A stretch of DNA of 64,000 bases from positions 13,013 through 77,012 of the forward strand of contig JAZQQB010000064.1 in NCBI GenBank assembly GCA_045628865.1, read 5' to 3'. The position numbers and the translations under genes are program-made. This DNA comes from JAZQQB01 sp045628865. GTDB lineage: Bacteria; Bacillota; Clostridia; Lachnospirales; Lachnospiraceae. Shown in pieces: positions 7,472 through 16,477 of the stretch. Position 1 is the first letter of the stretch; each line of letters starts with the position of its first letter. Under the pieces are notes generated by a model. That model was not told where the DNA came from. It saw nothing but the letters and a program-made list of their open reading frames with translations, and made no database searches.

Positions 7472-8239
7472 TTATGCCAATGCACTGTCAATAACATCGC
7501 TCATCTCATAATGTCCTGGTCCCTTGCCCTTTAAGAACTTAGCAGCTTGAATGGCTCCTTTTGCAAATACACCCTTAGAATATGCTCTATGTGAAAAAGT
7601 GACTACTTCATCTTCACCAGCAAAGATCACGTCATGATCTCCAACAATTGTACCACCACGTACTGCACTGATACCAATTTCTTTTGCATCTCGCTTCTGT
7701 CTAACCTGGCTACGATCATATACATACTCAAAGGAATTATCAAATTCTTCATTGATACTATCTGCAAGTGCCAATGCTGTTCCACTTGGAGCATCTACCT
7801 TTAAATTATGATGTTTCTCAACAATTTCAATATCAAAACCTGCTGGAGAAAGAATACCAGCTGCCTGTTTTAATAATTTTAATAGCATGTTCACACCCAA
7901 AGACATGTTGGCTGATTTTAAAATTGCTACTGATTTCGCTGCTTCTTCTACATGTTCTAACTGTTCTTTGGATAAACCAGTTGTACAAAGTACAACTGGA
8001 ATTTGCTGTGTCACACAGTAATCAAGCAATCCATCTACTGCCATATAAGAAGCAAAATCAATGATAACATCCGCTTTTACATCACAATCTGCAATTGTCT
8101 TAAATACTGGATATGTATTTTTAATATGATCTGAAGGATCAACTCCTGCTACAATTTCAACCTCTGGATCTGCACCAATCAGTGTTGTGATCATCTGCCC
8201 CATTTTTCCATTGCAACCATGCATGATAACTTTTGTCAT
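7472..8239 (-). CDS. dapB: 4-hydroxy-tetrahydrodipicolinate reductase
   Basis: 255 residues. NAD(P)H-dependent second step of the diaminopimelate/lysine branch, also feeding dipicolinate in spore formers. The nucleotide-binding motif HGCNGKMG (4-11) and the active-site stretch EKHHNLKVDAPSGTA (about 141-155, with the HH pair and the Lys) are intact. It lies 40 nt downstream of dapA on the same strand and is controlled with it by the lysine riboswitch. Confidence 0.97.
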   Translation of the reverse strand: MTKVIMHGCNGKMGQMITTLIGADPEVEIVAGVDPSDHIKNTYPVFKTIADCDVKADVIIDFASYMAVDGLLDYCVTQQIPVVLCTTGLSKEQLEHVEEAAKSVAILKSANMSLGVNMLLKLLKQAAGILSPAGFDIEIVEKHHNLKVDAPSGTALALADSINEEFDNSFEYVYDRSQVRQKRDAKEIGISAVRGGTIVGDHDVIFAGEDEVVTFSHRAYSKGVFAKGAIQAAKFLKGKGPGHYEMSDVIDSALA

Positions 8240-8279
8240 GTGTCCTACCCGTCTTTCTGCCGTTTATTCGACTCTTTTG

Positions 8280-9164
8280 TTAAATAATTCCGAAGGCTTT
8301 CATTTCTTTTTCCAAAACAGCTGCATGCTCTGGTTCCATTTCAGAAAGTGGTCTTCTAAGAGGACCTGCATTCTGTCCCATAAAATTCAAAGCTTTCTTT
8401 ACAGGAATTGGGTTTACTTCGCTAAATAACGCATGGATCAAAGGAACGGCTTTTAACTGAAGTTCGGCTGCTCCCTTCACATCTCCATCGAAATATTTCT
8501 GGCAGATATCATGTGTTTCCTGTGGTGCCACATTAGAAAGAACCGAAATAACACCTTTTCCGCCTAATGAAAGTAAAGGAATGATCTGATCATCGTTTCC
8601 TGAATATACATCAACACATCCATTTGCAAGTGCCATAAGATCAACTACCTGACCGATGTTTCCTGATGCTTCCTTGATTGCTACGATATTTTCAACATCC
8701 TTGCAAAGGCGAACAACTGTCGCAGGTAAAATATTGGTACCTGTCCTACTTGGTACATTGTATAAAATGATTGGAATCTTAACAGAATCTGCGATCATTT
8801 TAAAATGCTCATATAAACCATTTTGTGTTGCTTTGTTATAATATGGTGTTACCAAAAGTAATCCATCTACTCCTGCCTTTTCAGCTTCTTTAGATAAATA
8901 GATTGCTGACTCTGTACAGTTAGAACCTGTTCCTGCAATTACTGGAATTCTCTTATTTACTTTCTCTGCACAAAATCTGATTACTTCTAAATGTTCCTCA
9001 TCCGTCATAGTAGATGATTCACCTGTTGTACCACATACAATAATAGCATCTGTGCCATGTTCAATCTGATACTCAATGTTTTTTGCGAACTGCTCATAGT
9101 TTACGCTTCCATCTGCGTGAAATGGTGTTACGATAGCAACACCTGCTCCTGTAAAAATTGACAT
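8280..9164 (-). CDS. dapA: 4-hydroxy-tetrahydrodipicolinate synthase
   Basis: 294 residues, normal length. Condenses pyruvate with aspartate semialdehyde at the entry to lysine and diaminopimelate synthesis. A TIM barrel with GTTGESSTM, the catalytic Tyr in YNVPSRTG (about 136) and the Schiff-base Lys in AIKEASGN (about 164). The RBS GGAG lies 8 nt before the ATG. First gene of dapA-dapB; preceded by a 400-nt leader with a lysine riboswitch and terminator, and a consensus promoter. Confidence 0.97.
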   Translation of the reverse strand: MSIFTGAGVAIVTPFHADGSVNYEQFAKNIEYQIEHGTDAIIVCGTTGESSTMTDEEHLEVIRFCAEKVNKRIPVIAGTGSNCTESAIYLSKEAEKAGVDGLLLVTPYYNKATQNGLYEHFKMIADSVKIPIILYNVPSRTGTNILPATVVRLCKDVENIVAIKEASGNIGQVVDLMALANGCVDVYSGNDDQIIPLLSLGGKGVISVLSNVAPQETHDICQKYFDGDVKGAAELQLKAVPLIHALFSEVNPIPVKKALNFMGQNAGPLRRPLSEMEPEHAAVLEKEMKAFGII

Positions 9165-9258
9165 TTTTTACTCCTCCATTATTCAATAATCCAGTTACGG
9201 TAAGATGACACTTATTCGCACAAATCCATTCAACGAAACGTCAAATGGAAAAGTAGAA

Positions 9259-9285
9259 AGAGCCGACATAAGAAATGTCGGCTCT
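9259..9285 (-). terminator. Expression-platform terminator of the lysine riboswitch
   Basis: 11-bp stem AGAGCCGACAT / ATGTCGGCTCT with a short loop, followed by CTTTCTACTTTT on the minus strand. It lies between the aptamer and dapA. Confidence 0.75.
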
Positions 9286-9314
9286 GAAATTCATAGTTAT
9301 AGTTTATGAACTAC

Positions 9315-9490
9315 GATAGCGCCCCATCTCTCTGCAACCAACAGACCAGATGACAGTCATGTAATTATTCATCACATGCCCAAGAAAATAGTTTCAGTCT
9401 CCATTTTCTTTCGGCGTAATTCCCTTTCTCTGATTTTCCTCTGTGCCTGCCACATCCAATCAGCTACTCATGTCTTACGCAACCTCTATC
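9315..9490 (-). promoter_or_regulatory. Lysine riboswitch (L-box) upstream of dapA
   Basis: On the minus strand GATAGAGGTTGCG (9478-9490) opens the element and GCGCTATC closes it, so GATAG/CTATC form the base of P1 (9486-9490 with 9315-9319). Between them come the conserved L-box pieces AGTAGCTGATTGGAT, AAAGGGAATTACGCCGAAAG and CTTGGGCATG. High lysine would favour the downstream terminator and shut off dapA-dapB. The boundaries refer to the core; the leader is about 380 nt in all. Confidence 0.92.
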
Positions 9491-9550
9491 AAATCTAACT
9501 TCTATATTCTTCAAGCTGAAAAACTACTGTTTTTCGCTCGAATTGAATTT

Positions 9551-9579
9551 ATCATATCACTGTGTGAAAGTAGTGTCAA
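9551..9579 (-). promoter_or_regulatory. Promoter of the dapA-dapB operon
   Basis: Perfect -35 TTGACA (9574-9579), 17-bp spacer, -10 TATGAT (9551-9556). It starts about 20 nt after the stop codon of the upstream adenosyltransferase gene. Confidence 0.88.
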
Positions 9580-9597
9580 CACCAACTTCAAGAATCT

Positions 9598-10074
9598 TTA
9601 TTTCAATACCTTTTCGATTCTCGAAACTTCATCTGCAAATTTAAGAATTTCTTTTGGAAGCTGTATTCCTGTCATAATTACATCCACATATTCAGGTGCA
9701 CACTGAATAAGCGCTTTCAGTTCTTCAAATTCAATGATTTTTTCATCTATCAACCCAAGTACTTCATCTAAAATAACAAGATCACATTCTCCTGTTGATA
9801 GCACTTTTTTAGCGAAACTCATACCATTTTTCATATTGGCAATTGCTTCTATCTTCTCATCCTCTGACAAATCACAAAAATCATACTTACCTTTTTCAAA
9901 ATTAAAAATCTTGATCTGAGGTTCTAGTTTCTTTAATACACTCGTATTTCCAAAACTATTTCCCTTTAAAAACTGAATAATAACAACTTCTTTCCCTTCA
10001 TTAGCTGCAAGCAAAGCGCTTCCTAACGCAGCAGGAGATTTCCCGCGCCCATCTCCTGTATAAATTTGTAACAT
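9598..10074 (-). CDS. cobO: Corrinoid (cobalamin) adenosyltransferase, CobO/BtuR family
   Basis: 158 residues. Transfers the adenosyl group of ATP to reduced corrinoid to make adenosylcobalamin. Family features: N-terminal P-loop-like YTGDGRGKSPAALGSALLA (about 5-23), VVIIQFLKG, and the Walker-B-like LVILDEVLGLID (about 104-115), followed by MTGIQLP. The P-loop reads GRGKSP where most relatives have GKGKTT. No other B12 genes are adjacent, which suggests salvage. GGAGGAGAAAG before the ATG fixes the start. Confidence 0.85.
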   Translation of the reverse strand: MLQIYTGDGRGKSPAALGSALLAANEGKEVVIIQFLKGNSFGNTSVLKKLEPQIKIFNFEKGKYDFCDLSEDEKIEAIANMKNGMSFAKKVLSTGECDLVILDEVLGLIDEKIIEFEELKALIQCAPEYVDVIMTGIQLPKEILKFADEVSRIEKVLK

Positions 10075-10158
10075 ACTTTCTCCTCCAGACAGGTATGGTT
10101 ATACTCATTTCCTGCCATTTTTGTAAAAACAATATCTCTTATTTATACTCAATTTCGT

Positions 10159-10187
10159 ATATTACCACACTTATGTAACTCATGCAA
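10159..10187 (-). promoter_or_regulatory. Promoter of the corrinoid adenosyltransferase gene
   Basis: -35 TTGCAT (10182-10187), 17-bp spacer, -10 TAATAT (10159-10164). I saw no cobalamin riboswitch in the 80-nt leader. Confidence 0.6.
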
Positions 10188-10196
10188 GTTCTTCTA

Positions 10197-10823
10197 TCAG
10201 TCCTCTGTTCCCAGCTTACTCACAGATACCTCATACGCAACCCTTTTTTCTGTACAATCCTCTGAGATTCGTTTCATATATTCTCTACTTTGAATTCTTC
10301 CCCAGACTAAACATCTTGATCCCACAGTAAAACCACTTGCGAATCTTGCGTTTCTTCCCCAGCAGATGCATGGAATGTAATCTGATTTCCCATATGGTCT
10401 GTTGACTGCCAGAAGTAGATCTGCAATCTCTCTTCCAAGTGGTGTCTTTCTGTAAACGGGTTCTTTACAGATATACCCATCCAGGAAAATCTGATTAGTC
10501 TTTGCACTTTCATACGCCTCTTCAACAAACTCCACTTCTCTGGCAAATACGGATAACACCAGCTTATTTTTACGTTCATCATGACGATTATAAGACCTGA
10601 ACTGACCAGTTACTAGGATCTTTGAGCCTGTATAATCCTCATCAACATTCATAAGTCTCTCCGATACCATCATAGGAATCAGATCCTGAGAATCGCTTAA
10701 ACGATCCACCTTAACTTCCGTCATGTAGAAACCTTCCCCAAAGATCTCATGACTAAACAGGAATGGTCCTGCTATTTCTCCCATGATTGTTACCTGGTTG
10801 TTCTCAATTACCTTATCTGTCAT
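10197..10823 (-). CDS. Single-stranded DNA-binding-like protein with two OB folds
   Basis: 208 residues, longer than a standard single-OB SSB core and lacking the usual acidic SSB tip (it ends SKLGTED). Two similar OB-like halves: residues about 8-100 (VTIMGEIAGPFLFSHE..., KILVTGQFRSYN...) and about 108-205 (IFLDGYICKEPVYRKTPLGREIADLLLAVNR, IPCICWGRNARF, CLVWGRIQSREY), the second closest to canonical SSB. It is likely a single-stranded DNA-binding protein distinct from the replicative SSB. Standalone; RBS GGAGGAAAAG. The 274-bp gap to typA holds only the typA terminator. Confidence 0.8.
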   Translation of the reverse strand: MTDKVIENNQVTIMGEIAGPFLFSHEIFGEGFYMTEVKVDRLSDSQDLIPMMVSERLMNVDEDYTGSKILVTGQFRSYNRHDERKNKLVLSVFAREVEFVEEAYESAKTNQIFLDGYICKEPVYRKTPLGREIADLLLAVNRPYGKSDYIPCICWGRNARFASGFTVGSRCLVWGRIQSREYMKRISEDCTEKRVAYEVSVSKLGTED

Positions 10824-11043
10824 TTCTTTTCCTCCTCTGACCCAATGCTAAAAACTATTTTTCCCGCAACTGTATGCCTTCACAATTGCCTTATACCCCA
10901 ATGCATTGGTGTGCTTTCTTTCATTTACTTTTGACTATAAAAATATATGCACTTCTTTTTAAAAAAGAACCTCTACTTCTAACAACCAGTCGCAGCTTAT
11001 CGACGCAAATTGTAATGTATTTACACAATCTGCACTTTATTGA

Positions 11044-11082
11044 CAAAAAAAGAGATTGTAGCATATCTTCTACAATCTCTTT
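11044..11082 (-). terminator. Terminator of typA
   Basis: 13-bp stem AAAGAGATTGTAG / CTACAATCTCTTT (11049-11082) followed by a run of T on the minus strand. Confidence 0.9.
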
Positions 11083-11097
11083 TACAAACTCTGTATA

Positions 11098-12933
11098 TTA
11101 CTGATTCTTCTTAAATCCAGCACGCTTTCTAAGTGTAGGATCTAAGATTTTTTTACGGATTCTTAAATTGTCTGGAGTAATTTCCAAAAGTTCATCTGTA
11201 TCAATGAATTCCAATGCCTGCTCTAAGCTTAAAATACGAGGTGGTACCAAACGAAGAGCTTCATCTGAGCTTGATGTACGAGTGTTTGTAAGATGCTTTG
11301 TCTTACAAACATTGATTTCAACATCTTCAGCCTTACCAGTCTGTCCGATAACCATTCCTGAATATACTTTCTGACCTGGTCCAATGAATAATGCACCACG
11401 CTCCTGCGCATTGAACAAACCATAAGTAACTGCTTCACCAGCTTCAAAAGCAATCAAAGATCCCTGCTTACGGTAAGATAAATCTCCCTTATATGGGCCA
11501 TATCCATCAAAAATAGTATTGATGATACCATTACCCTTTGTATCTGTCATGAACTCACCACGGTATCCAATAAGACCACGTGATGGAATCGAAAACTCAA
11601 GTCTTGTGTATCCGCCTGATGCAGCACCCATGCTTCTAAGTTCACCTTTTCGTTCGCTTAATTTCTGGATAACAGCACCTGAAAATTCTTCTGGAACATC
11701 AATGTATGCAAGCTCCATAGGTTCTAATTTCTTACCATTTTCATCTGTATGGTATAATACTTCCGCTTTACTTACTGCAAATTCAAAGCCTTCACGACGC
11801 ATATTCTCAATAAGTACTGATAAATGCAACTCACCACGTCCAGATACCTTAAAGCTATCTGTAGAATCTGTTTCTTCTACACGTAAGGATACGTCAGTAT
11901 TTAATTCACGGAACAAACGATCCTTTAAGTGACGGCTGGTTACAAACTTACCTTCCTGACCTGCCAAAGGAGAATCATTTACAATAAAATGCATTGCGAT
12001 AGTTGGCTCTGAAATCTTCTGGAAAGGAATTGGATTGATCTCATCTGGAGAACATAAAGTATCACCAATATGAATATCTGCAATACCTGAGATTGCAACA
12101 ATAGCACCAATATGCGCTTCTGTTACTTCATATTTGTTCAAGCCATCATATTCATATAATTTACCGATCTTAACCTTTTTCTGCTTATCTGGTTCATGAT
12201 GATTTACCAAAACAAGTTCCTGATTTACCTTTAATACACCATTATCAACCTTACCACAGCCAATACGTCCTACATATTCGTTGTAGTCGATTGTAGAGAT
12301 CAATACCTGTGTGCCAGCATCTGGATCTCCTTCTGGAGCTGGAATATAATCCAAAATGGTTTCAAACAAAGGCATCATGTCCTTATCTTCATCTTCCATA
12401 TTCAGCTTTGCAAATCCCTGTTTTGCAGATGCAAATACAAATGGGCAGTCAAGCTGTGCATCATCTGCTTCAAGATCAAGAAACAATTCCAAAACTTCGT
12501 CAATTACTTCATTAGGACGAGCTTCTGGTCTATCGATTTTGTTGATGCAAACAATAACTGGAAGCTTTAATTCCAAGGCTTTCTTTAATACAAACTTGGT
12601 CTGTGGCATTGCTCCTTCAAAAGCATCTACTACGAGGATAACACCATTTACCATCTTTAATACTCGTTCTACTTCGCCACCGAAATCTGCATGTCCTGGT
12701 GTATCAATGATATTGATCTTTGTATTTTTATAAGTAACAGCAGTATTCTTTGCTAAAATAGTAATACCACGTTCTCTTTCAATATCGTTAGAGTCCATGA
12801 CACGTTCAGCAACTTCCTGATTTTCACGGAACACACCGCTTTGTTTTAAAAGTTCATCTACTAATGTTGTCTTACCATGATCTACATGGGCAATAATTGC
12901 AACGTTACGTACGTCTTCTCTTTTCTGTAACAT
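11098..12933 (-). CDS. typA: Translational GTPase TypA/BipA
   Basis: 611 residues. A ribosome-binding GTPase of the EF-G class involved in ribosome assembly and stress adaptation. G1 AHVDHGKTTL (about 15-24), G2 region with RGITI, G3 DTPGHADF, G4 NKID and the BipA C-terminal domain are present. Start: the ATG at 12931-12933 has AGGAG 6 nt upstream; an in-frame ATG 11 codons earlier lacks an RBS. Monocistronic with a consensus promoter and a strong terminator. Confidence 0.97.
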   Translation of the reverse strand: MLQKREDVRNVAIIAHVDHGKTTLVDELLKQSGVFRENQEVAERVMDSNDIERERGITILAKNTAVTYKNTKINIIDTPGHADFGGEVERVLKMVNGVILVVDAFEGAMPQTKFVLKKALELKLPVIVCINKIDRPEARPNEVIDEVLELFLDLEADDAQLDCPFVFASAKQGFAKLNMEDEDKDMMPLFETILDYIPAPEGDPDAGTQVLISTIDYNEYVGRIGCGKVDNGVLKVNQELVLVNHHEPDKQKKVKIGKLYEYDGLNKYEVTEAHIGAIVAISGIADIHIGDTLCSPDEINPIPFQKISEPTIAMHFIVNDSPLAGQEGKFVTSRHLKDRLFRELNTDVSLRVEETDSTDSFKVSGRGELHLSVLIENMRREGFEFAVSKAEVLYHTDENGKKLEPMELAYIDVPEEFSGAVIQKLSERKGELRSMGAASGGYTRLEFSIPSRGLIGYRGEFMTDTKGNGIINTIFDGYGPYKGDLSYRKQGSLIAFEAGEAVTYGLFNAQERGALFIGPGQKVYSGMVIGQTGKAEDVEINVCKTKHLTNTRTSSSDEALRLVPPRILSLEQALEFIDTDELLEITPDNLRIRKKILDPTLRKRAGFKKNQ

Positions 12934-12998
12934 AAATCTCCTGCTTTCTTTTTTCACAAAAAACACTGTTCATTTTTGTTAATAACTCACAATCGTTA

Positions 12999-13027
12999 AT
13001 AATATCAGTCCATGTTTTATTTGTCAA
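12999..13027 (-). promoter_or_regulatory. Promoter of typA
   Basis: Perfect -35 TTGACA (13022-13027), 17-bp spacer, -10 TATTAT (12999-13004). Confidence 0.85.
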
Positions 13028-13071
13028 CTGATTTGGGAAATTTCACCCTGGTAAACTACTTTCAAAAAAAG

Positions 13072-13099
13072 GCAAAAAAGGAGCAACAGCCGTTGCTCC
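13072..13099 (-). terminator. Terminator of ilvE
   Basis: Stem GGAGCAAC / GTTGCTCC (13080-13099) with a 4-nt loop, followed by TTTTTT on the minus strand. Confidence 0.9.
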
Positions 13100-13112
13100 C
13101 TTCACATTCTTA

Positions 13113-14144
13113 TTAGTCAACTTTGATCTCTTTGATCCATCCTTCTGGAGCTTCGATTCTGCCCATCTGGATTCCTGTTAATGTATCGTATAATTTCTTT
13201 GTGATTGGTCCCATTTCTTCCATTCCACTTGGGAAACAGATTTCTTCACCATGATCTACGATCTTACCAACTGGCGAGATAACTGCTGCTGTACCACAGA
13301 GACCACATTCTGCAAAGTCTTTCAATTCTTCTTTGTAAACTTCTCTGTGTTCAACTGTTAATCCAAGATACTTCTCTGCAACATAACATAATGAACGACG
13401 AGTGATTGATGGTAAGATTGTATCTGACTTTGGAGTTACTAATTTGCCATCTTTTGTAATAAAGATGAAGTTAGCACCACCTGTTTCTTCAACCTTTGTA
13501 CGTGTTGCAGAATCAAGATACATATTCTCATCATAACCAAGTTCATGTGCTTCTACGATCGCATGTAAGCTCATAGCATAGTTTAAACCGGCTTTGATAT
13601 GACCTGTTCCGTGAGGTGCTGCTCTATCATAATCGCATACTCTGATAGTGATTGGCTTTGCGCCACCCTTAAAGTATGGTCCAACTGGTGTACAGAACAT
13701 TCTAAACTGATATTCAGTTGCTGGTTTAACACCAATAACTGGATTGATACCAAACATATATGGACGAATGTATAATGTAGCTCCTGAACCAAATGGTGGA
13801 ACATAAGCTGCATTGGCCTTTACTACCTGTTCAACAGCTTCGATAAACTGTTCCTCTGGTAATACTGGCATTTCCAATCTCTTTGCAGAATCTGCCAAAC
13901 GGGCTGCATTTAAGTCAGGTCTGAAGCATACGATTCTTCCATCCTCTGTTGTATAGGCCTTTAATCCTTCAAAAATAGTCTGTGCATACTGTAATACACC
14001 TGCACACTCACTCATAGTAATGTTTGCGTCAGTGATAAGTTCACCCTTATCCCATGCGCCATTCTTGAAATTTGAAACATATCTATAGTCAGTCTCAACA
14101 TAACCAAATCCAAGACTAGACCAGTCCAAGTTTTTCTTTTCCAT
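13113..14144 (-). CDS. ilvE: Branched-chain amino acid aminotransferase
   Basis: 343 residues. PLP enzyme interconverting Leu, Ile, Val and their keto acids, closest to the longer bacterial/eukaryotic BCAT2-like subgroup. The PLP lysine is K184 in GHIKAGLNYA. The cofactor loop with EETGGANFIFI (about 219-229) and the substrate loop LCGTAAVISPVG are present. It is alone between its own promoter and terminator. The leader contains an 8-bp hairpin, AAGAACTA / TAGTTCTT (14176-14195), of unknown meaning; no T-box or leader peptide was recognised. Confidence 0.95.
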   Translation of the reverse strand: MEKKNLDWSSLGFGYVETDYRYVSNFKNGAWDKGELITDANITMSECAGVLQYAQTIFEGLKAYTTEDGRIVCFRPDLNAARLADSAKRLEMPVLPEEQFIEAVEQVVKANAAYVPPFGSGATLYIRPYMFGINPVIGVKPATEYQFRMFCTPVGPYFKGGAKPITIRVCDYDRAAPHGTGHIKAGLNYAMSLHAIVEAHELGYDENMYLDSATRTKVEETGGANFIFITKDGKLVTPKSDTILPSITRRSLCYVAEKYLGLTVEHREVYKEELKDFAECGLCGTAAVISPVGKIVDHGEEICFPSGMEEMGPITKKLYDTLTGIQMGRIEAPEGWIKEIKVD

Positions 14145-14231
14145 CTTTCGATCCCTCTCTCATATCATATATTTTAAGAACTATTGCTAGTTCTTGTCGT
14201 TCTTTGCTCAACAATGTGAAGCTTTTCCACC

Positions 14232-14260
14232 ATTATTATACTTTTGCAATAAGATGTCAA
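14232..14260 (-). promoter_or_regulatory. Probable promoter of ilvE
   Basis: Perfect -35 TTGACA (14255-14260). The -10 region is TATAATAAT; the exact hexamer is unclear because TATAAT itself is only 14 bp away while TAATAA gives 16 bp. Confidence 0.6.
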
Positions 14261-14323
14261 CGTTCTTTTGGTTATGGCTACTATGATAAAAAGGAATGAC
14301 GGCAAACAACTCCTTTTCTTTTT

Positions 14324-14818
14324 CTATGAATTCACTCTTTCATATTTTTGGAAATAATACTCTAGATCAAAATAGGTCTGTTCATCACTTTCCGCAGTCA
14401 TTTCCCATTCCTCTGATTCTTCAAGATTTGGGAAAAAAGCATCTGCCACATACTTTTTCTGGATCTTTGTAATATGTGCCACATTACAGTATGGGAGAAA
14501 CTGCTCATAAATAGACTGCCCTCCAATGATATAGATCAAATCATCCGGATATTTTTTTAATTCTTCCAAACATTCTTCAACAGAATGTACTACCTGGGCA
14601 TTTCTTACAGTCAGGTTCTCATCCCTTGATAAAATGATGTTTTTTCTAGAAACCAATGGCTGTTTTTGTGGAAAGGTTTCCAATGTCTTTCTGCCATAAA
14701 CCACTACTTTTCCTTCTGTTTCCTTTCGAAACATCTTCTGATCCTGAGGAATGGACACCAAAAGCTCTCCTCTTAGTCCAATCTCCCAATTTTCTCCTAC
14801 TGCTGCAATGATATTCAT
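14324..14818 (-). CDS. folA: Dihydrofolate reductase
   Basis: 164 residues, normal size. NADPH-dependent reduction of dihydrofolate. The N-terminal IIAAVGENWEIG, the cofactor stretch VVVYGRKTLETFP, NIILSRD, and IYIIGGQSIYEQFLPY are the DHFR landmarks. The substrate-binding acid appears as D26 in PQDQKMFRKET. RBS GGAG. It lies 21 nt downstream of the beta-CASP nuclease gene, so probably co-transcribed. No thyA next to it. Confidence 0.94.
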   Translation of the reverse strand: MNIIAAVGENWEIGLRGELLVSIPQDQKMFRKETEGKVVVYGRKTLETFPQKQPLVSRKNIILSRDENLTVRNAQVVHSVEECLEELKKYPDDLIYIIGGQSIYEQFLPYCNVAHITKIQKKYVADAFFPNLEESEEWEMTAESDEQTYFDLEYYFQKYERVNS

Positions 14819-14839
14819 AACTTTAACTCCTAAATCTTT

Positions 14840-16456
14840 TTATCGGTCCCATTTATCACAAAGGGAATTGATCTGATCTGCAAACTTTGCTAAATCCTTA
14901 TTGGCTACCCCCTCATTCTTTTTAATGACGGTAAGCAAACGATGACCAGCTGCCATAAGTCTTTCAAACACAGTATTGCCACCAGTTTTTGTTTTCTTTT
15001 CTGCAAAGAGCGGTTTTGCCTTTACACGATATTCATTTTTAGAAAGATCAAAAACAGAGCCGGAATACGGGACCTCTGCTTCATATCCATATTCATTTGT
15101 CAGGCACTCTGCAAAACCAGTGGATGCTGTATGCTCTCCATGCACGATAAATACCTTTTTCGGCTTTTTCTCAAAATGATTGATCCAGGTTAATAATCCA
15201 TCCTTATCGGCATGACCACTCATACCCTTTAACTGCCTGATGCTGGCAGATACTCCAATGGTCTCACCAAATAGCTTTACCTCTGAGATCCCGTCTACAA
15301 TGGCACGTCCTAAGGTTCCAATAGACTGATATCCAACAAATAAAATGGTAGAATCCTCTCTCCATAAATTGTGTTTTAAATGATGTCTGATTCGTCCTGC
15401 CTCACACATACCCGATGCTGAAATGATCACCTTTGGATTATCATCAAAATTGATAGCCTTGGATTCATCACTGGTGATGGCAAGATTTAGATTTGGAAAA
15501 GTCAATGGATTGATGCCGTTTTTTACCAGTGCCATGGCTTCCTCATCAAAACAATCCGCTGTATTTTTCCGAAAAATGTTGGTGGATTCCACTGCAAGGG
15601 GACTATCCACGTATACCGGAAAGTTGGGATATTTCGGCAGCATCTTTTTTAATTTGATTGTTCGCAAAAAATAAAGAATCTCCTGCGTTCTTCCCACTGC
15701 AAAGGATGGAATCACCACATTTCCACCTCTATCAAAGGTATCTGATAAAATATCCGCAAGTTCCTTTACCCGGTCTGTATCATTTTTCTCATGAAGCCGG
15801 TCTCCATAGGTAGATTCCATCACCACATAATCTGCACTCTTGGTATAATTTGGATTCTTGATCAGCGGCTGATCAAAGTTCCCTATATCTCCACTAAATA
15901 CAATCTTTTTCTCTATCTCTTTCCCTGCTTGATCCGTTTCCTTTGCCCATACCTCAATACTGGCAGAACCAAGCAAATGTCCTACATCACGAAAACGAAT
16001 GGTGATATTCTCATCCACTTCACACTTCTCTTCATATTCCAAAGGAATCAGTCGTTTGATGATACCCATGGCGTCTTCCATGGTATAGGCAGGCACCACC
16101 TCTGGACTACCCGGTTTTCTTCTGCCTTTTCTGTTTTTCCATTCCGCCTCTGTTGCCTGAATATGGGCACAGTCTCTTAGCATAATGCTGCAAAGATCAA
16201 CGGTTGCCTTGGTGGCATAAATATTTCCACGAAATCCATTGGCGAAAAGTGCCGGAAGCATGCCTGTATGATCCACATGGGCATGTGTGATAAATACTGC
16301 TTCGATACCAGATTCCGGCACAGGAAGCTTTACATTGGTATACACATCCTCACCCTGTTCCATACCGTAATCGATCAGATAATACTTTTCATTTACGATC
16401 AAGACATGACAGCTTCCTGTCACTTCATGATTGGCTCCTACAAATTCAAGTTCCAT
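14840..16456 (-). CDS. Metallo-beta-lactamase/beta-CASP RNA-processing nuclease
   Basis: 538 residues. N-terminal MBL domain with HAHVDHTG (H58, H60, D62, H63), GHLLGSASIEV and VVMESTYGDR; then the beta-CASP insert with VIPSFAVGRTQEIL and SASGMCEAGRIRHHL; then the RMMBL part with MSGHADKDGLL and FIVHGEH. This is the CPSF/Ysh1-like branch, which cleaves RNA. It also has a C-terminal addition of about 80 residues. It lies 21 nt downstream of addA and upstream of folA, in what looks like one long operon addB-addA-nuclease-folA. The biological substrate is unknown. Confidence 0.9.
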   Translation of the reverse strand: MELEFVGANHEVTGSCHVLIVNEKYYLIDYGMEQGEDVYTNVKLPVPESGIEAVFITHAHVDHTGMLPALFANGFRGNIYATKATVDLCSIMLRDCAHIQATEAEWKNRKGRRKPGSPEVVPAYTMEDAMGIIKRLIPLEYEEKCEVDENITIRFRDVGHLLGSASIEVWAKETDQAGKEIEKKIVFSGDIGNFDQPLIKNPNYTKSADYVVMESTYGDRLHEKNDTDRVKELADILSDTFDRGGNVVIPSFAVGRTQEILYFLRTIKLKKMLPKYPNFPVYVDSPLAVESTNIFRKNTADCFDEEAMALVKNGINPLTFPNLNLAITSDESKAINFDDNPKVIISASGMCEAGRIRHHLKHNLWREDSTILFVGYQSIGTLGRAIVDGISEVKLFGETIGVSASIRQLKGMSGHADKDGLLTWINHFEKKPKKVFIVHGEHTASTGFAECLTNEYGYEAEVPYSGSVFDLSKNEYRVKAKPLFAEKKTKTGGNTVFERLMAAGHRLLTVIKKNEGVANKDLAKFADQINSLCDKWDR

Positions 16457-16477
16457 GGTAACCCCCTTACTAAAAAA

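Noticed and set aside
10874..11104. Plus-strand open frame between ssb-like and typA genes
   Set aside because: No RBS, odd composition, and it runs through the typA terminator.
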